In this document: positions 6,802 to 13,890 of the stretch, one piece after another
Numbering within the stretch: position 1 is the stretch's first letter
Layout: every line of letters starts with the position of its first letter
Assembly (NCBI GenBank): GCA_947377595.1
Contig: CANCGK010000015.1
Coordinates: 1-14,569 of the forward strand
Source: a bacterium
GTDB lineage: Bacteria > Babelota > Babeliae > Babelales > Chromulinivoraceae
Direction of reading: 5' to 3'
Length of the DNA stretch: 14,569 bases
Notes under the pieces: model-generated
Databases searched by the model: none
Told to the model about the DNA's origin: nothing
Seen by the model: only the letters and a program-made list of their open reading frames with translations
Position numbers and translations under genes: made by a program

Positions 6802-6871
6802 AAAACAATTATTACATACTTTGATCTAATCAATGATTCTAGGAGTTTTTTATATCTTTTGTTAAAAACCA

Positions 6872-6901
6872 TTGTTTTCTTGCTGTAACTTTTATTACAA
6901 T
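6872..6901 (+). promoter_or_regulatory. Probable promoter of the first secreted ankyrin gene
   Basis: TTGTTT (6872-6877), an 18-base spacer and TACAAT (6896-6901), 32 bases before the ATG at 6934, which has an AAAGGAG ribosome-binding site at 6921-6927. Confidence 0.45.
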
Positions 6902-6933
6902 GTAAATGTCTAAAATAAAAAAAGGAGTTTGAA

Positions 6934-7452
6934 ATGAAAAAAATAAAAATATTAGTTTTAACTGGTATGATTTTTTTGAAATCTGATATGCATGCTGATG
7001 ATATGGATCAAGATAGAGTATTTCAAGATGCTCCTCAGGCATCTACTTTTGATATACAATTGCCATTGCATGATATTATTAAAAATCAAAATTACAGTCT
7101 TGAAGAAAAAATGAATTTGATTAAAAAGTTGCTTGATGAAGGTAATATTGATATCAACGCGCAAGATGCAGACGGTAAAACAGCTTTGAATTTAATTGCT
7201 TTTTATGCAAGTGATCCTGCATTAGCACAGCTATTGATCGATCATGGGGCCAAAGTAAACGAACCAGATATGTTTAATGAAACTCCATTACACAATGCAA
7301 TGACTAAAGAAAATTTGATTCTTGCTGCAATGTTATTAAAAAATGGAGCTGATATAGATTTTAAAAATGATAAAGAAATGACTCCTGCAGATTTAGCAAG
7401 ATCAAAAAAAAGCATGGAATTATTAGGAGTTGAAAAAGAGGTTGTTAAATAA
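6934..7452 (+). CDS. Secreted ankyrin-repeat protein
   Basis: 172 residues. A Sec signal peptide spans about 1-21 (MKKIK, hydrophobic ILVLTGMIFL, likely cleavage after MHA). A short acidic linker follows, then three ankyrin repeats at about 43-79, 80-113 and 114-147, with a capping half-repeat (MTPADLARSKKSMELLG). Typical motifs are DGKTALNLIAF, LLIDHGAKVNEPD, NETPLHNA and LLKNGADIDFKN. Ankyrin repeats bind proteins, and in amoeba- or animal-associated bacteria many act on host targets; a periplasmic or exported role here is inference. It has its own promoter and an AAAGGAG site six bases from the ATG. The next secreted ankyrin gene follows after 23 bases, probably on the same transcript. Confidence 0.88.
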   Translation: MKKIKILVLTGMIFLKSDMHADDMDQDRVFQDAPQASTFDIQLPLHDIIKNQNYSLEEKMNLIKKLLDEGNIDINAQDADGKTALNLIAFYASDPALAQLLIDHGAKVNEPDMFNETPLHNAMTKENLILAAMLLKNGADIDFKNDKEMTPADLARSKKSMELLGVEKEVVK

Positions 7453-7475
7453 GCTTAATAAACCAGGATGTAGTC

Positions 7476-8075
7476 ATGCACAAAAATAAAATTATATTAA
7501 ACAGATACTTGTTTGTCATTTTAATTTCTTTATGGCTACAAGCAGATAACCCTATTCACAATTCTATTTATAATGTTCCTTATACGACAGGTATTTATAA
7601 TAGTAATAATACATTTGTTGAAGATGAAGTATTTACTCAAGATTTTAATGGTAATGAAGATGATTTAGATGTGCAAGATAATAGCATGCAACAAGTTAAT
7701 TCTCGACATAATAGCCTTTTACATAATGCAGTGATTGCCAATAAAATAGATGATGTGAAAAATATCTTACAAGATGGCAAAATTTATATAAATTATCAAA
7801 ATAAAGATGGTAGAACTGCATTGCATGATGCAGCTGCTGCAGATAACAGCTCAATGGTATTATATTTAATCGAACATGGAGCAGATGTTTCTATGCAAGA
7901 TTATGAAGGTTGGACGCCTTTGCATGTAGCCGTTCATGCAAATGCTTTTGATGTGACCAAAATATTACTTGACCATCATGCTGATAATAATTTGCGTAAT
8001 GCAGATGATAAAATAGCTTTAGATTATGCAACTAACGATATCATGAAAAATATTTTCAGACATCTAGATATTTAA
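7476..8075 (+). CDS. Secreted ankyrin-repeat protein
   Basis: 199 residues. A signal peptide covers about 1-23 (basic start, then YLFVILISLWL, likely cleavage after LQA). A polar, Asn/Asp-rich linker spans about 24-76. Ankyrin repeats at about 78-110, 111-143 and 144-176 (NSLLHNAVIANK, DGRTALHDAAAADN, GWTPLHVAVHANAF) end with a cap (DKIALDYATNDIMKN). ATG at 7476 follows a weak CAGGA site. It is probably co-transcribed with the ankyrin gene ending 23 bases earlier. Its stop codon overlaps the end of a minus-strand gene by four bases, and no terminator is visible between the two, so the transcripts should run into each other. Confidence 0.87.
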   Translation: MHKNKIILNRYLFVILISLWLQADNPIHNSIYNVPYTTGIYNSNNTFVEDEVFTQDFNGNEDDLDVQDNSMQQVNSRHNSLLHNAVIANKIDDVKNILQDGKIYINYQNKDGRTALHDAAAADNSSMVLYLIEHGADVSMQDYEGWTPLHVAVHANAFDVTKILLDHHADNNLRNADDKIALDYATNDIMKNIFRHLDI

Positions 8076-9070
8076 TTATAATAACCCATGCCTGTGTTGT
8101 TCATGGCTTGCATATTATTAATCCTAATTTCATCATGAACTTGTTGTTGTTGACTTATCAATTCTTCTGGGTTGACTGCTGTTTGAGCATCTTTTTTTAT
8201 TTTTAAAGCATTTTGTAATGAATTAATCATATTTTTCAAAACATGAATTTTATCTTGTATGAGCTGTGATGTAAGATGTAAGGATTGGTTGAAAGTTTCT
8301 AATCCACTTTGAGTATTTTGTAATTCATGCGCTGTTTGCATGGTCTGCAAACCAATTGCAATACCTTGTATGCGATTATCTGTTTCTACAAGATTATCAT
8401 CAGCAAGATGATCTTGTAGATCTTGTAGATGAGTTGTCATGGTTTGTAAATTTTTCATAATTTCAATTTCACCAGATACCATCATGCAAGCCTGTTTGGT
8501 AATCATAATTTGCCCACTTAATTCTATAGATTTATCAGAATTTTCGATCAATTCTAGAGATTGACGTACGTCATCTATCTTTTTTTGAACACTGTCAAGA
8601 TTGTCAAAATTTAAATTTTGACGTAAAAAGCTTACTCTTTTTATAATTGAGCTGATATCTAAAATTGAATACATATATTGATTAATTGATATTGTATCTT
8701 GCCATATGCGAATAATTCCTTGGCTTGTTGTGTTAAGATCAAATAATCCTGCAGGTTTATTTACATCATTCATAGTCGTTTCGTGATTGTCATAGATAAT
8801 TTGCGGCATTGTAGTTGATATTCTCTTGATGCTTATTTTTTCAATGGGATAATTATCATAAGATACGATGGTTGATGTGCTTTCTGGATTGTTAATATCA
8901 TTTAAAAATTGATTTTCATCTGGTTGAGCAATGCTTGTTATTGATTGATGATCAGTTGTTATGGTTATTGTCGCTTGCCCTGCAGTAGAATTAATGATAG
9001 TGATATTGTTTGTATACAATTGATGCGTACAAATTAATATACAAACTATGTTTTTATATATGTTTTGCAT
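8072..9070 (-). CDS. Secreted helix-rich protein of unknown family
   Basis: 332 residues from the chosen start. The open frame reaches 9139, but the ATG at 9070-9068 has an AAGGATA site just upstream on the minus strand, and the product then opens with a signal-like sequence (MQNIYKNIVCILICTHQLYT). Residues about 21-110 are Thr/Ile/Asn-rich and probably beta or disordered. Residues about 125-320 are rich in Leu, Gln, Ile and Asp and look helical or coiled-coil (VQKKIDDVRQSLELI, TTHLQDLQDHLADDN). I recognise no family and see no ankyrin repeat, unlike the neighbours. It converges on and overlaps the upstream-encoded ankyrin gene by four bases, and diverges from the 9263 operon across 192 bases. 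Export is moderately supported; function unknown. Confidence 0.75.
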   Translation of the reverse strand: MQNIYKNIVCILICTHQLYTNNITIINSTAGQATITITTDHQSITSIAQPDENQFLNDINNPESTSTIVSYDNYPIEKISIKRISTTMPQIIYDNHETTMNDVNKPAGLFDLNTTSQGIIRIWQDTISINQYMYSILDISSIIKRVSFLRQNLNFDNLDSVQKKIDDVRQSLELIENSDKSIELSGQIMITKQACMMVSGEIEIMKNLQTMTTHLQDLQDHLADDNLVETDNRIQGIAIGLQTMQTAHELQNTQSGLETFNQSLHLTSQLIQDKIHVLKNMINSLQNALKIKKDAQTAVNPEELISQQQQVHDEIRINNMQAMNNTGMGYYN

Positions 9071-9097
9071 GACTATCCTTTTTTGTAAAATAGATAT

Positions 9098-9193
9098 TTT
9101 TGAAAAAATATCGTAACATATATACATTAACAAAAGCAATAAAGCTTTTGTAGATATACATTTTTAATGCACGCCTGATCGATTTTTTCAAAA
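9098..9193. repeat. Nested inverted repeats in the divergent intergenic region
   Basis: An outer pair, TTTTGAAAAAA (9098-9108) and TTTTTTCAAAA (9183-9193), is a perfect 11-bp inverted repeat. Inside it CAAAAGC (9131-9137) and GCTTTTG (9144-9150) form a 7-bp hairpin with nearly the same centre. The region separates the divergent genes at 9070 and 9263, so shared regulation is possible. The arms are A/T-rich, so chance is a real alternative. Confidence 0.4.
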
Positions 9194-9262
9194 TACTATC
9201 GATAAGGCGATTTTTAATGTTCAGCATTTTTATAGTATGATGATATTTTAAAAGGAAATATA

Positions 9263-9733
9263 ATGGCGATGGTGCGAAATATTTTATTATCGATAATGTT
9301 ATTAGTTTGCTTTACACAGCATGCTGCATGTAATTTTGATCTCATGATTCATGATGCAGATCTTTTGCAAGATGATTGTGATGAAATATATCCACTTGAT
9401 AATTTAAATAGAATTTTTATTATGCCAGAAATTCATGACGATCATGTCGCTTTAGAAGATTGCAGTGATATGCAAAAAGATGACGAGCGTGATGAAAGTA
9501 CGATAGATATGCCAAATTCCATAATTGCTTTGCATGATGAAACTATGAATCACTCTGGATTATGTATGGTAGATGATGTCGATCAAATGATTGTATCTGA
9601 TCTGCATGATGAGATAGTTTGCGTTCCTCATGAATTAATTAATTCAGTCAAAAAAGCTCAGAAAAAAAAGCAAAAGTTAGATAAAAAAAATAAGAGAAAA
9701 TTTTTACAAAGATTTAAAAAAAATGAAAATTAA
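9263..9733 (+). CDS. Secreted acidic protein with four HD...C units and a basic tail
   Basis: 156 residues of no known family. A signal peptide spans about 1-22 (MAMVRNILLSIMLLVCFTQH); a Cys at 23 makes a lipoprotein conceivable, but the residue three before it is His, which is poor for a lipobox. The mature part is very acidic and contains four units of a hydrophobic residue, His-Asp and a later Cys: H30/C39, H58/C67, H91/C101 and H115/C120. The first two share the pattern HD, six residues, Asp-Cys. The last ~28 residues are Lys-rich (KKAQKKKQKLDKKNKRK). The repeated His/Asp/Cys spacing suggests metal binding or disulfides, an inference only. AAAGGA precedes the ATG. It opens a three-gene operon, overlapping the next gene by 11 bases. 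Confidence 0.72.
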   Translation: MAMVRNILLSIMLLVCFTQHAACNFDLMIHDADLLQDDCDEIYPLDNLNRIFIMPEIHDDHVALEDCSDMQKDDERDESTIDMPNSIIALHDETMNHSGLCMVDDVDQMIVSDLHDEIVCVPHELINSVKKAQKKKQKLDKKNKRKFLQRFKKNEN

Positions 9734-10493
9734 TATTTATATATACATATTATGTAATTTGCTCTTTATCGGCAATTTTTATGCAGCTGATATAAAACTT
9801 ACAAAAGTTGGTGATAGGTATACTGATCCAACAAGTACAATGCCATTACAACTTTGCTCATGTGACAATTTATCTTGTCAAAAAGATTTCAGTTTCGGCA
9901 AAGATCTAGATAAATTGACTGTGTTATTAACTATGCATCAATTTAGAAATGCTATTTTGGAAAAACTCAGCCCAGATGCAAAAGATGGCTTATTATATAT
10001 AATATCTATTTTAGATATTCAAAACCTTGCACATTTTGATGAAAAAGTTTTTTTTGAAAAACAAAAAGCAAGACAAGAAAGTTCTCGCAAGCTTCAGGAT
10101 AAAGATGACAAAAAAGGTATTGCAGTAGAAAAAAAAGATCCTCATGAATTAACTATGTTGCAGATTCTCTGTTCATTTGATATGAATGATATAGGTTTTA
10201 AAATTGACATTAATAGAGATGAGTATAAGCCGTTACATTGGATTGCTCGTATGCATGAACGACCTGATCATGCACGTATTTTATTGTCGTTTGGTGTTGA
10301 TCCTAATCCATTAAATGAGCAATTTAAAACGCCATTAGATCTTGCACTAGAAAGGCGTAACAAACAAATGGCTGAGTGTTTTATAGATCACGGTGGTCGA
10401 TGCAGTAAGCCATCATCTATACGATTTTTATTAGAAAAAAATGTGTTAAAAAGAATAATATTACCCATATCATTACAAGAGCGTATTTCATGA
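9723..10493 (+). CDS. Secreted protein with two C-terminal ankyrin repeats
   Basis: 256 residues. A signal peptide spans about 1-21 (IYIYILCNLLFIGNFYA, likely cleavage before AD). A cysteine cluster CSCDNLSC lies at 45-52. A region of unknown fold continues to about 160, including a charged stretch at 111-138. Two ankyrin repeats follow at about 166-198 (YKPLHWIARMHERPDHARIL, then SFGVDPNPLN) and 200-228 (FKTPLDLALERRN, FIDHGGRCS). The ATG at 9723 lies inside the end of the upstream gene (11-base overlap) without its own clear ribosome-binding site, pointing to translational coupling. It ends in an ATGA overlap with the next gene. The coupling suggests that the three products work together or are needed in fixed ratio. 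Confidence 0.82.
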   Translation: MKINIYIYILCNLLFIGNFYAADIKLTKVGDRYTDPTSTMPLQLCSCDNLSCQKDFSFGKDLDKLTVLLTMHQFRNAILEKLSPDAKDGLLYIISILDIQNLAHFDEKVFFEKQKARQESSRKLQDKDDKKGIAVEKKDPHELTMLQILCSFDMNDIGFKIDINRDEYKPLHWIARMHERPDHARILLSFGVDPNPLNEQFKTPLDLALERRNKQMAECFIDHGGRCSKPSSIRFLLEKNVLKRIILPISLQERIS

Positions 10494-11215
10494 AAAATTT
10501 ATTTTTAGCTATCATCATATCTTCTTACAGTTACAACTTTTTGCAAGCAGCACAAGCAGAAGATACTTTTACAACTCCAAAGCGAAAATTGAAATCGCCA
10601 CAACCAGTTATTATTGTAACGCCTGCACAAGACACTGTACACGTTGATCAATCAGCAGAAAGATCTTTAGTATTAGATGTAAAATTAGATCATGATGAAT
10701 TTGATTATGCAAGTGATACGTCTTGTTCGTCACAAAAATCAACAAGTAGTCGAGATAGTTTTAAAGATCTCATAGACGAACATGTGCAAACACCAATACA
10801 ATTTAGCGCTCAATCATCGAGAGTAAGTAAAGCGATCGCCCTTGCAAAAAAAAGAAGTAGAAAAGAAGAAAATACTATTCAAGATGAAAGCTTGACTCCT
10901 CAAGATTATTACGATGAATTTTTAAAAATAATTCGTACAAAAAATGATATAAGCACGTCGTCAACAACCTCACTTTCCTTGTTTGTTGATTACTTGCGTA
11001 CAATAAAACAAAGCACAATTCCTACCAATAGTGATGGGCAAAATCCAGCTCATTTTGTTTATAATAAACCTCAATATCAAGCTTTTTTGCCTATAATTAC
11101 AAGATTTCGTCCTGCTTGGTTATCACAGAAAGATTATTGCGGCAAGCTTCCTGAAGATTATAAATTTGTACCTAAAAAAACATATTTAAAACAAAAAAGA
11201 AAAAAAAGAAAATAG
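10490..11215 (+). CDS. Secreted Ser-rich protein with degenerate ankyrin-like unit and basic tail
   Basis: 241 residues. A signal peptide spans about 1-23 (MKNLFLAIIISSYSYNFLQA, cleavage near AQA). The middle is low-complexity and Ser/Asp-rich (about 55-95) and probably disordered. A basic patch (KKRSRKEEN) lies at about 120-128. At about 180-225 a worn ankyrin-like unit can be read (DGQNPAHFVYN, then an Ile/Leu-rich helix, then DYCGKLPEDY). The C-terminus is very basic (KKTYLKQKRKKRK), like that of the first gene of this operon. Start ATG at 10490 overlaps the upstream TGA (ATGA). No strong terminator follows within the 94 bases before proS. Function unknown; the ankyrin reading is tentative. 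Confidence 0.75.
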   Translation: MKNLFLAIIISSYSYNFLQAAQAEDTFTTPKRKLKSPQPVIIVTPAQDTVHVDQSAERSLVLDVKLDHDEFDYASDTSCSSQKSTSSRDSFKDLIDEHVQTPIQFSAQSSRVSKAIALAKKRSRKEENTIQDESLTPQDYYDEFLKIIRTKNDISTSSTTSLSLFVDYLRTIKQSTIPTNSDGQNPAHFVYNKPQYQAFLPIITRFRPAWLSQKDYCGKLPEDYKFVPKKTYLKQKRKKRK

Positions 11216-11251
11216 TTACAAATTAGCTTATGAATTCTATATTTTTTACTT

Positions 11252-11281
11252 TTACGAATCCTCCTGGTAAACTAATATACT
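11252..11281 (+). promoter_or_regulatory. Possible promoter for proS
   Basis: A perfect TATACT at 11276-11281 lies 28 bases before the proS ATG. The only -35 candidate is a weak TTACGA at 11252-11257, 18 bases upstream. Confidence 0.35.
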
Positions 11282-11309
11282 ATACATATATCATTTTTAA
11301 TGGAGCGTT

Positions 11310-12734
11310 ATGAGCAAATTACCAGATATTACAACAAATTTTCCTGAATGGTACCAAGAGGTTATCTATGCAGCAGAATTGGCTGATCAAGCGCCAGTTC
11401 GTGGATGTATAGTTATTCGACCTTATGGTAATGCAATTTGGGATGAAATTAAAACAGTACTGGATAAAAAAATCAAAGATACTGGTCACGAAAATGCAAT
11501 TTTTCCAGTTTTGATTCCTTTATCATTTATAGAAAGAGAAGCTGAACATATCGAAGGTTTTGCTCCAGAGCTTGCCATTGTAACCCATGCTGGTGGAAAA
11601 AAGTTAGAAGAACCGCTTGTCGTTCGTCCAACATCAGAAACCATGGTGCATCATATGTTTGCCAAATGGATTAAATCATATCGAGATTTACCATTAAAAA
11701 TTAATCAATGGGCAAACGTTATGCGCTGGGAAAAACGTCCTCGAGCATTTTTACGAACATCAGAATTTTTCTGGCAAGAAGGTCACACAGCTCACGAAAC
11801 GCAAGAACAAGCGTTAGAAGAAACTTTATTAATGCTCAGTGAATATGTTGATCTTGCAGAAAATTATTTAGCGATTCCTGTAATTCAGGGTAGAAAATCT
11901 GCATCAGAACAATTTCCAGGAGCACAAGCAACGTATACATTCGAAGCGTTTATGATCGATGGTAAAGCTTTACAGATGGGGACATCTCACCTGTTATCAC
12001 AAAATTTTGCAAAATCATTTGATATGAAATTTCAAAATAAAGAAGGTCAGATGGCCTATCCTTATTTGACAAGTTGGGGCGCTACAACTCGTTTAGTTGG
12101 TGCGATCATTGCAAGTCATGGTGACCAAAATGGTTTGGTGTTACCACCGCGCATTGCTCCAATCCAAGTGATTATTGTACCTATTTATAAAACAGAAGAG
12201 CAACAAGCTCATGTTTTTATGATTGCACAAGAAATCGTTGCTCAATTAAAAAAAGCTGGAATTCGTGCACAGTGTGATACTAATGATCAGATGAAGCCAG
12301 GTGCTAAATTCTTTAAGTGGGAAATGCGTGGTATTCCATTACGTATCGAGCTTGGGCCTCGTGATATCGAAAATAATGTAGCATTAGTCGCATCAAGACT
12401 TGGTGGTGATAAACAAACTATAGCTCTTGATCAATTACATCATCAAATTCCAGGTATGCTTGAAACTATACAACATCAGATGTTTGATCGCGCTCAGCAG
12501 CGATATGCAAAGATGTGGCATAAGGTAGACAAACTTGCAATTTTTGGTAAGCAATTAGAAGAACAAGCGGGAATTTATCAAACTGGTTGGTGTAAAGATG
12601 CTGCTTGTGAGCAACTTTTAAAACCATATACAGGTTCAATTCGTTGCTTACTCGAAAATAGCCACGAAATGAAAGAGTGTTTTGGTTGTGATATGCCAGC
12701 AGTGGTCGATGTTATTGCAGCAAAATCTTATTAA
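11310..12734 (+). CDS. proS: Prolyl-tRNA synthetase, eukaryote/archaeal-like type
   Basis: Charges tRNA-Pro with proline in the cytoplasm. The 474-residue length, the absence of the INS editing domain and the C-terminal extension mark the short eukaryote/archaeal-type ProRS rather than the ~570-residue bacterial type. Class II signatures are visible: VRPTSETMV (105-113), motif 2 around RWEKRPRAFLRTSEFFWQEG (139-158) and motif 3 around RLVGAIIASHGDQNGLVLPP (261-280). The anticodon-binding domain spans about 283-385. The C-terminal domain holds C428, C433, C457 and C460, a probable zinc site ending in the family's terminal Tyr. GGAG at 11302-11305 precedes the ATG. The stop lies seven bases before element copy C, and no other terminator follows. 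Confidence 0.96.
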   Translation: MSKLPDITTNFPEWYQEVIYAAELADQAPVRGCIVIRPYGNAIWDEIKTVLDKKIKDTGHENAIFPVLIPLSFIEREAEHIEGFAPELAIVTHAGGKKLEEPLVVRPTSETMVHHMFAKWIKSYRDLPLKINQWANVMRWEKRPRAFLRTSEFFWQEGHTAHETQEQALEETLLMLSEYVDLAENYLAIPVIQGRKSASEQFPGAQATYTFEAFMIDGKALQMGTSHLLSQNFAKSFDMKFQNKEGQMAYPYLTSWGATTRLVGAIIASHGDQNGLVLPPRIAPIQVIIVPIYKTEEQQAHVFMIAQEIVAQLKKAGIRAQCDTNDQMKPGAKFFKWEMRGIPLRIELGPRDIENNVALVASRLGGDKQTIALDQLHHQIPGMLETIQHQMFDRAQQRYAKMWHKVDKLAIFGKQLEEQAGIYQTGWCKDAACEQLLKPYTGSIRCLLENSHEMKECFGCDMPAVVDVIAAKSY

Positions 12735-12741
12735 AAATAAC

Positions 12742-12926
12742 GTAACTACTCAGCTATAGTTTTTTGCCCTACATTTTCTACGAAAATTTTCGAGAAAGTT
12801 AAGAGGCCGGTGGGCCGAATGCACTTATAAAAAGCGTTTAATAGCCGCCGCCACCGACATTTCCCAAGATGAACATAGCAATATCGTAGGCTTTTATCTT
12901 ACATTTTAATAGTGCTGATTAGTTAC
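12742..12926 (-). mobile_element. MITE-like element, full inverted copy C (185 bp)
   Basis: Runs opposite to the copy at 6556. Its ends are GTAACTACTCAGC (12742-12754) and GCTGATTAGTTAC (12914-12926). The reverse complement matches copy B throughout. It differs by an ~11-base insertion near the left end, an extra GGC triplet, a ~10-base deletion after AAACGCTTTTT and scattered substitutions. The CGAAAATTTTCG palindrome (12781-12792) is retained exactly. The flanks are AAAATAAC (12734-12741) and GAAATAAC (12927-12934), an 8-bp direct repeat with one mismatch that looks like a target-site duplication. Ends starting GTAA with 8-bp duplications are typical of IS66-family elements, so cross-mobilisation by such a transposase is a reasonable inference. 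Confidence 0.82.
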
Positions 12927-12960
12927 GAAATAACATCATAAAAAAATTAACAGGAATATT

Positions 12961-13878
12961 ATGAAACCGTTTAAAAAAAATAACGCACAAAAAAAGACTG
13001 GTGCTTTTAAGCCAGACGAACACGGAAATAGTTCATTGCACAATGCAATTATTCACGAAAACATAGAGCTGGTTCAACAATTATTATCACAAAAATCAAC
13101 GAATATTAATGTGAAAAATAATCTTGGCGATACGCCATTAGGTTTAGCATTATTGTTACAACAAGTGCAAGCAGCAGAATTATTAATTGCTGCAGGTGCA
13201 GATATTAATATTCAAGATGAGGAAGCTTACACTCCGTTGCATGATGCAGCAGGGTATGGCAATCTTGAATTAGTTCAAACATTACTCAATGCAAAAGCTG
13301 ATATTCACATTCTTGATTGTGATGATCGCACACCATTGTTCCATGCAATCGTTGCAAATAATGTACCAGTTGCACAATTATTAATTGGCGTAGGTTCATT
13401 GGTTAATATTCAAGATAATTTAGATAAAACGCCGTTACACGAAGCTATTATGGCAGATAATCTTGAGCTCGTGCAATTGTTATTACAAGCAGGTGCTGAC
13501 GTGCATCCGGGTGATATTAATGGATATCAACCATTACATAATGCAGCGGGCACAGGCAATGCCGATATTGCACAACTTTTATTAAATCACGGTGCAGATG
13601 TCAATGCGCGTAGTAAATTTCAAGATACTCCTTTGCATATTGCTGCATCAGATGATAAAACTCGTATTTTAAAAGTTTTATTAAGTGCCGGAGCTGATAT
13701 TAATGCTCAAGATATTGATGGCATGACTCCATTACATATTGCAAGCGGAACAGGATTTCCGTTAGTGATAGAAACATTGGTTGCAGCAGGCGCAGATCTT
13801 AATATTAAAGATAAAAAAAATAAAAAACCTGTTGATTATGCAAAAAATAAAACGATTGCAGCATTATTTAAAAAATAA
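12961..13878 (+). CDS. Ankyrin-repeat protein, eight repeats, no signal peptide
   Basis: 305 residues, almost wholly ankyrin repeat. A basic 20-residue N-terminus (MKPFKKNNAQKKTG) without a hydrophobic core is followed by about eight 33-residue repeats from residue 20 to 285. Clean consensus units include AYTPLHDAAGYGNLELVQTL, DKTPLHEAIMADNLELVQLL and GMTPLHIASGTG, each ending in GADIN-type turns. A truncated cap follows (KKPVDYAKNKTIAALFKK). The repeats form a protein-binding solenoid. Without a Sec signal it is cytoplasmic or leaves by a signal-independent route; neither can be decided here. ATG at 12961 follows AGGA at 12952-12955. It starts 34 bases after element copy C, so its promoter must lie within or next to the element, or transcription reads through from proS. 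Confidence 0.93.
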   Translation: MKPFKKNNAQKKTGAFKPDEHGNSSLHNAIIHENIELVQQLLSQKSTNINVKNNLGDTPLGLALLLQQVQAAELLIAAGADINIQDEEAYTPLHDAAGYGNLELVQTLLNAKADIHILDCDDRTPLFHAIVANNVPVAQLLIGVGSLVNIQDNLDKTPLHEAIMADNLELVQLLLQAGADVHPGDINGYQPLHNAAGTGNADIAQLLLNHGADVNARSKFQDTPLHIAASDDKTRILKVLLSAGADINAQDIDGMTPLHIASGTGFPLVIETLVAAGADLNIKDKKNKKPVDYAKNKTIAALFKK

Positions 13879-13890
13879 AAAGGATTTGAT

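Larger units (their letters stand above)
6199..6933. other. Repeat-rich gene-poor interval (735 bases)
   Basis: No convincing complete gene is present. In order it holds a truncated copy of the terminal-repeat element (6208-6263), a terminator (6343-6373), a short open frame that may be a gene remnant (6469-6573), a full element copy (6556-6737), a paired palindrome with T tail (6758-6801) and the promoter of the next ankyrin gene (6872-6901). It reads as a landing site for mobile DNA between a transporter gene and the accessory block. Confidence 0.8.

Noticed and set aside
8402..8431. Tandem ATCTTGTAG units
   Set aside because: They lie inside the minus-strand gene and simply encode a repeated Leu-Gln-Asp in its helical region.
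6425..9174. Shared 12-mer TTTAATGCACGC at 6425-6436 and 9163-9174
   Set aside because: The match does not extend on either side and sits in unrelated contexts; probably chance in AT-rich DNA.
9263..9331. Lipoprotein signal with Cys23 in the HD...C protein
   Set aside because: The residues before the Cys (QHAA) do not fit a lipobox; an ordinary Sec signal is more likely.
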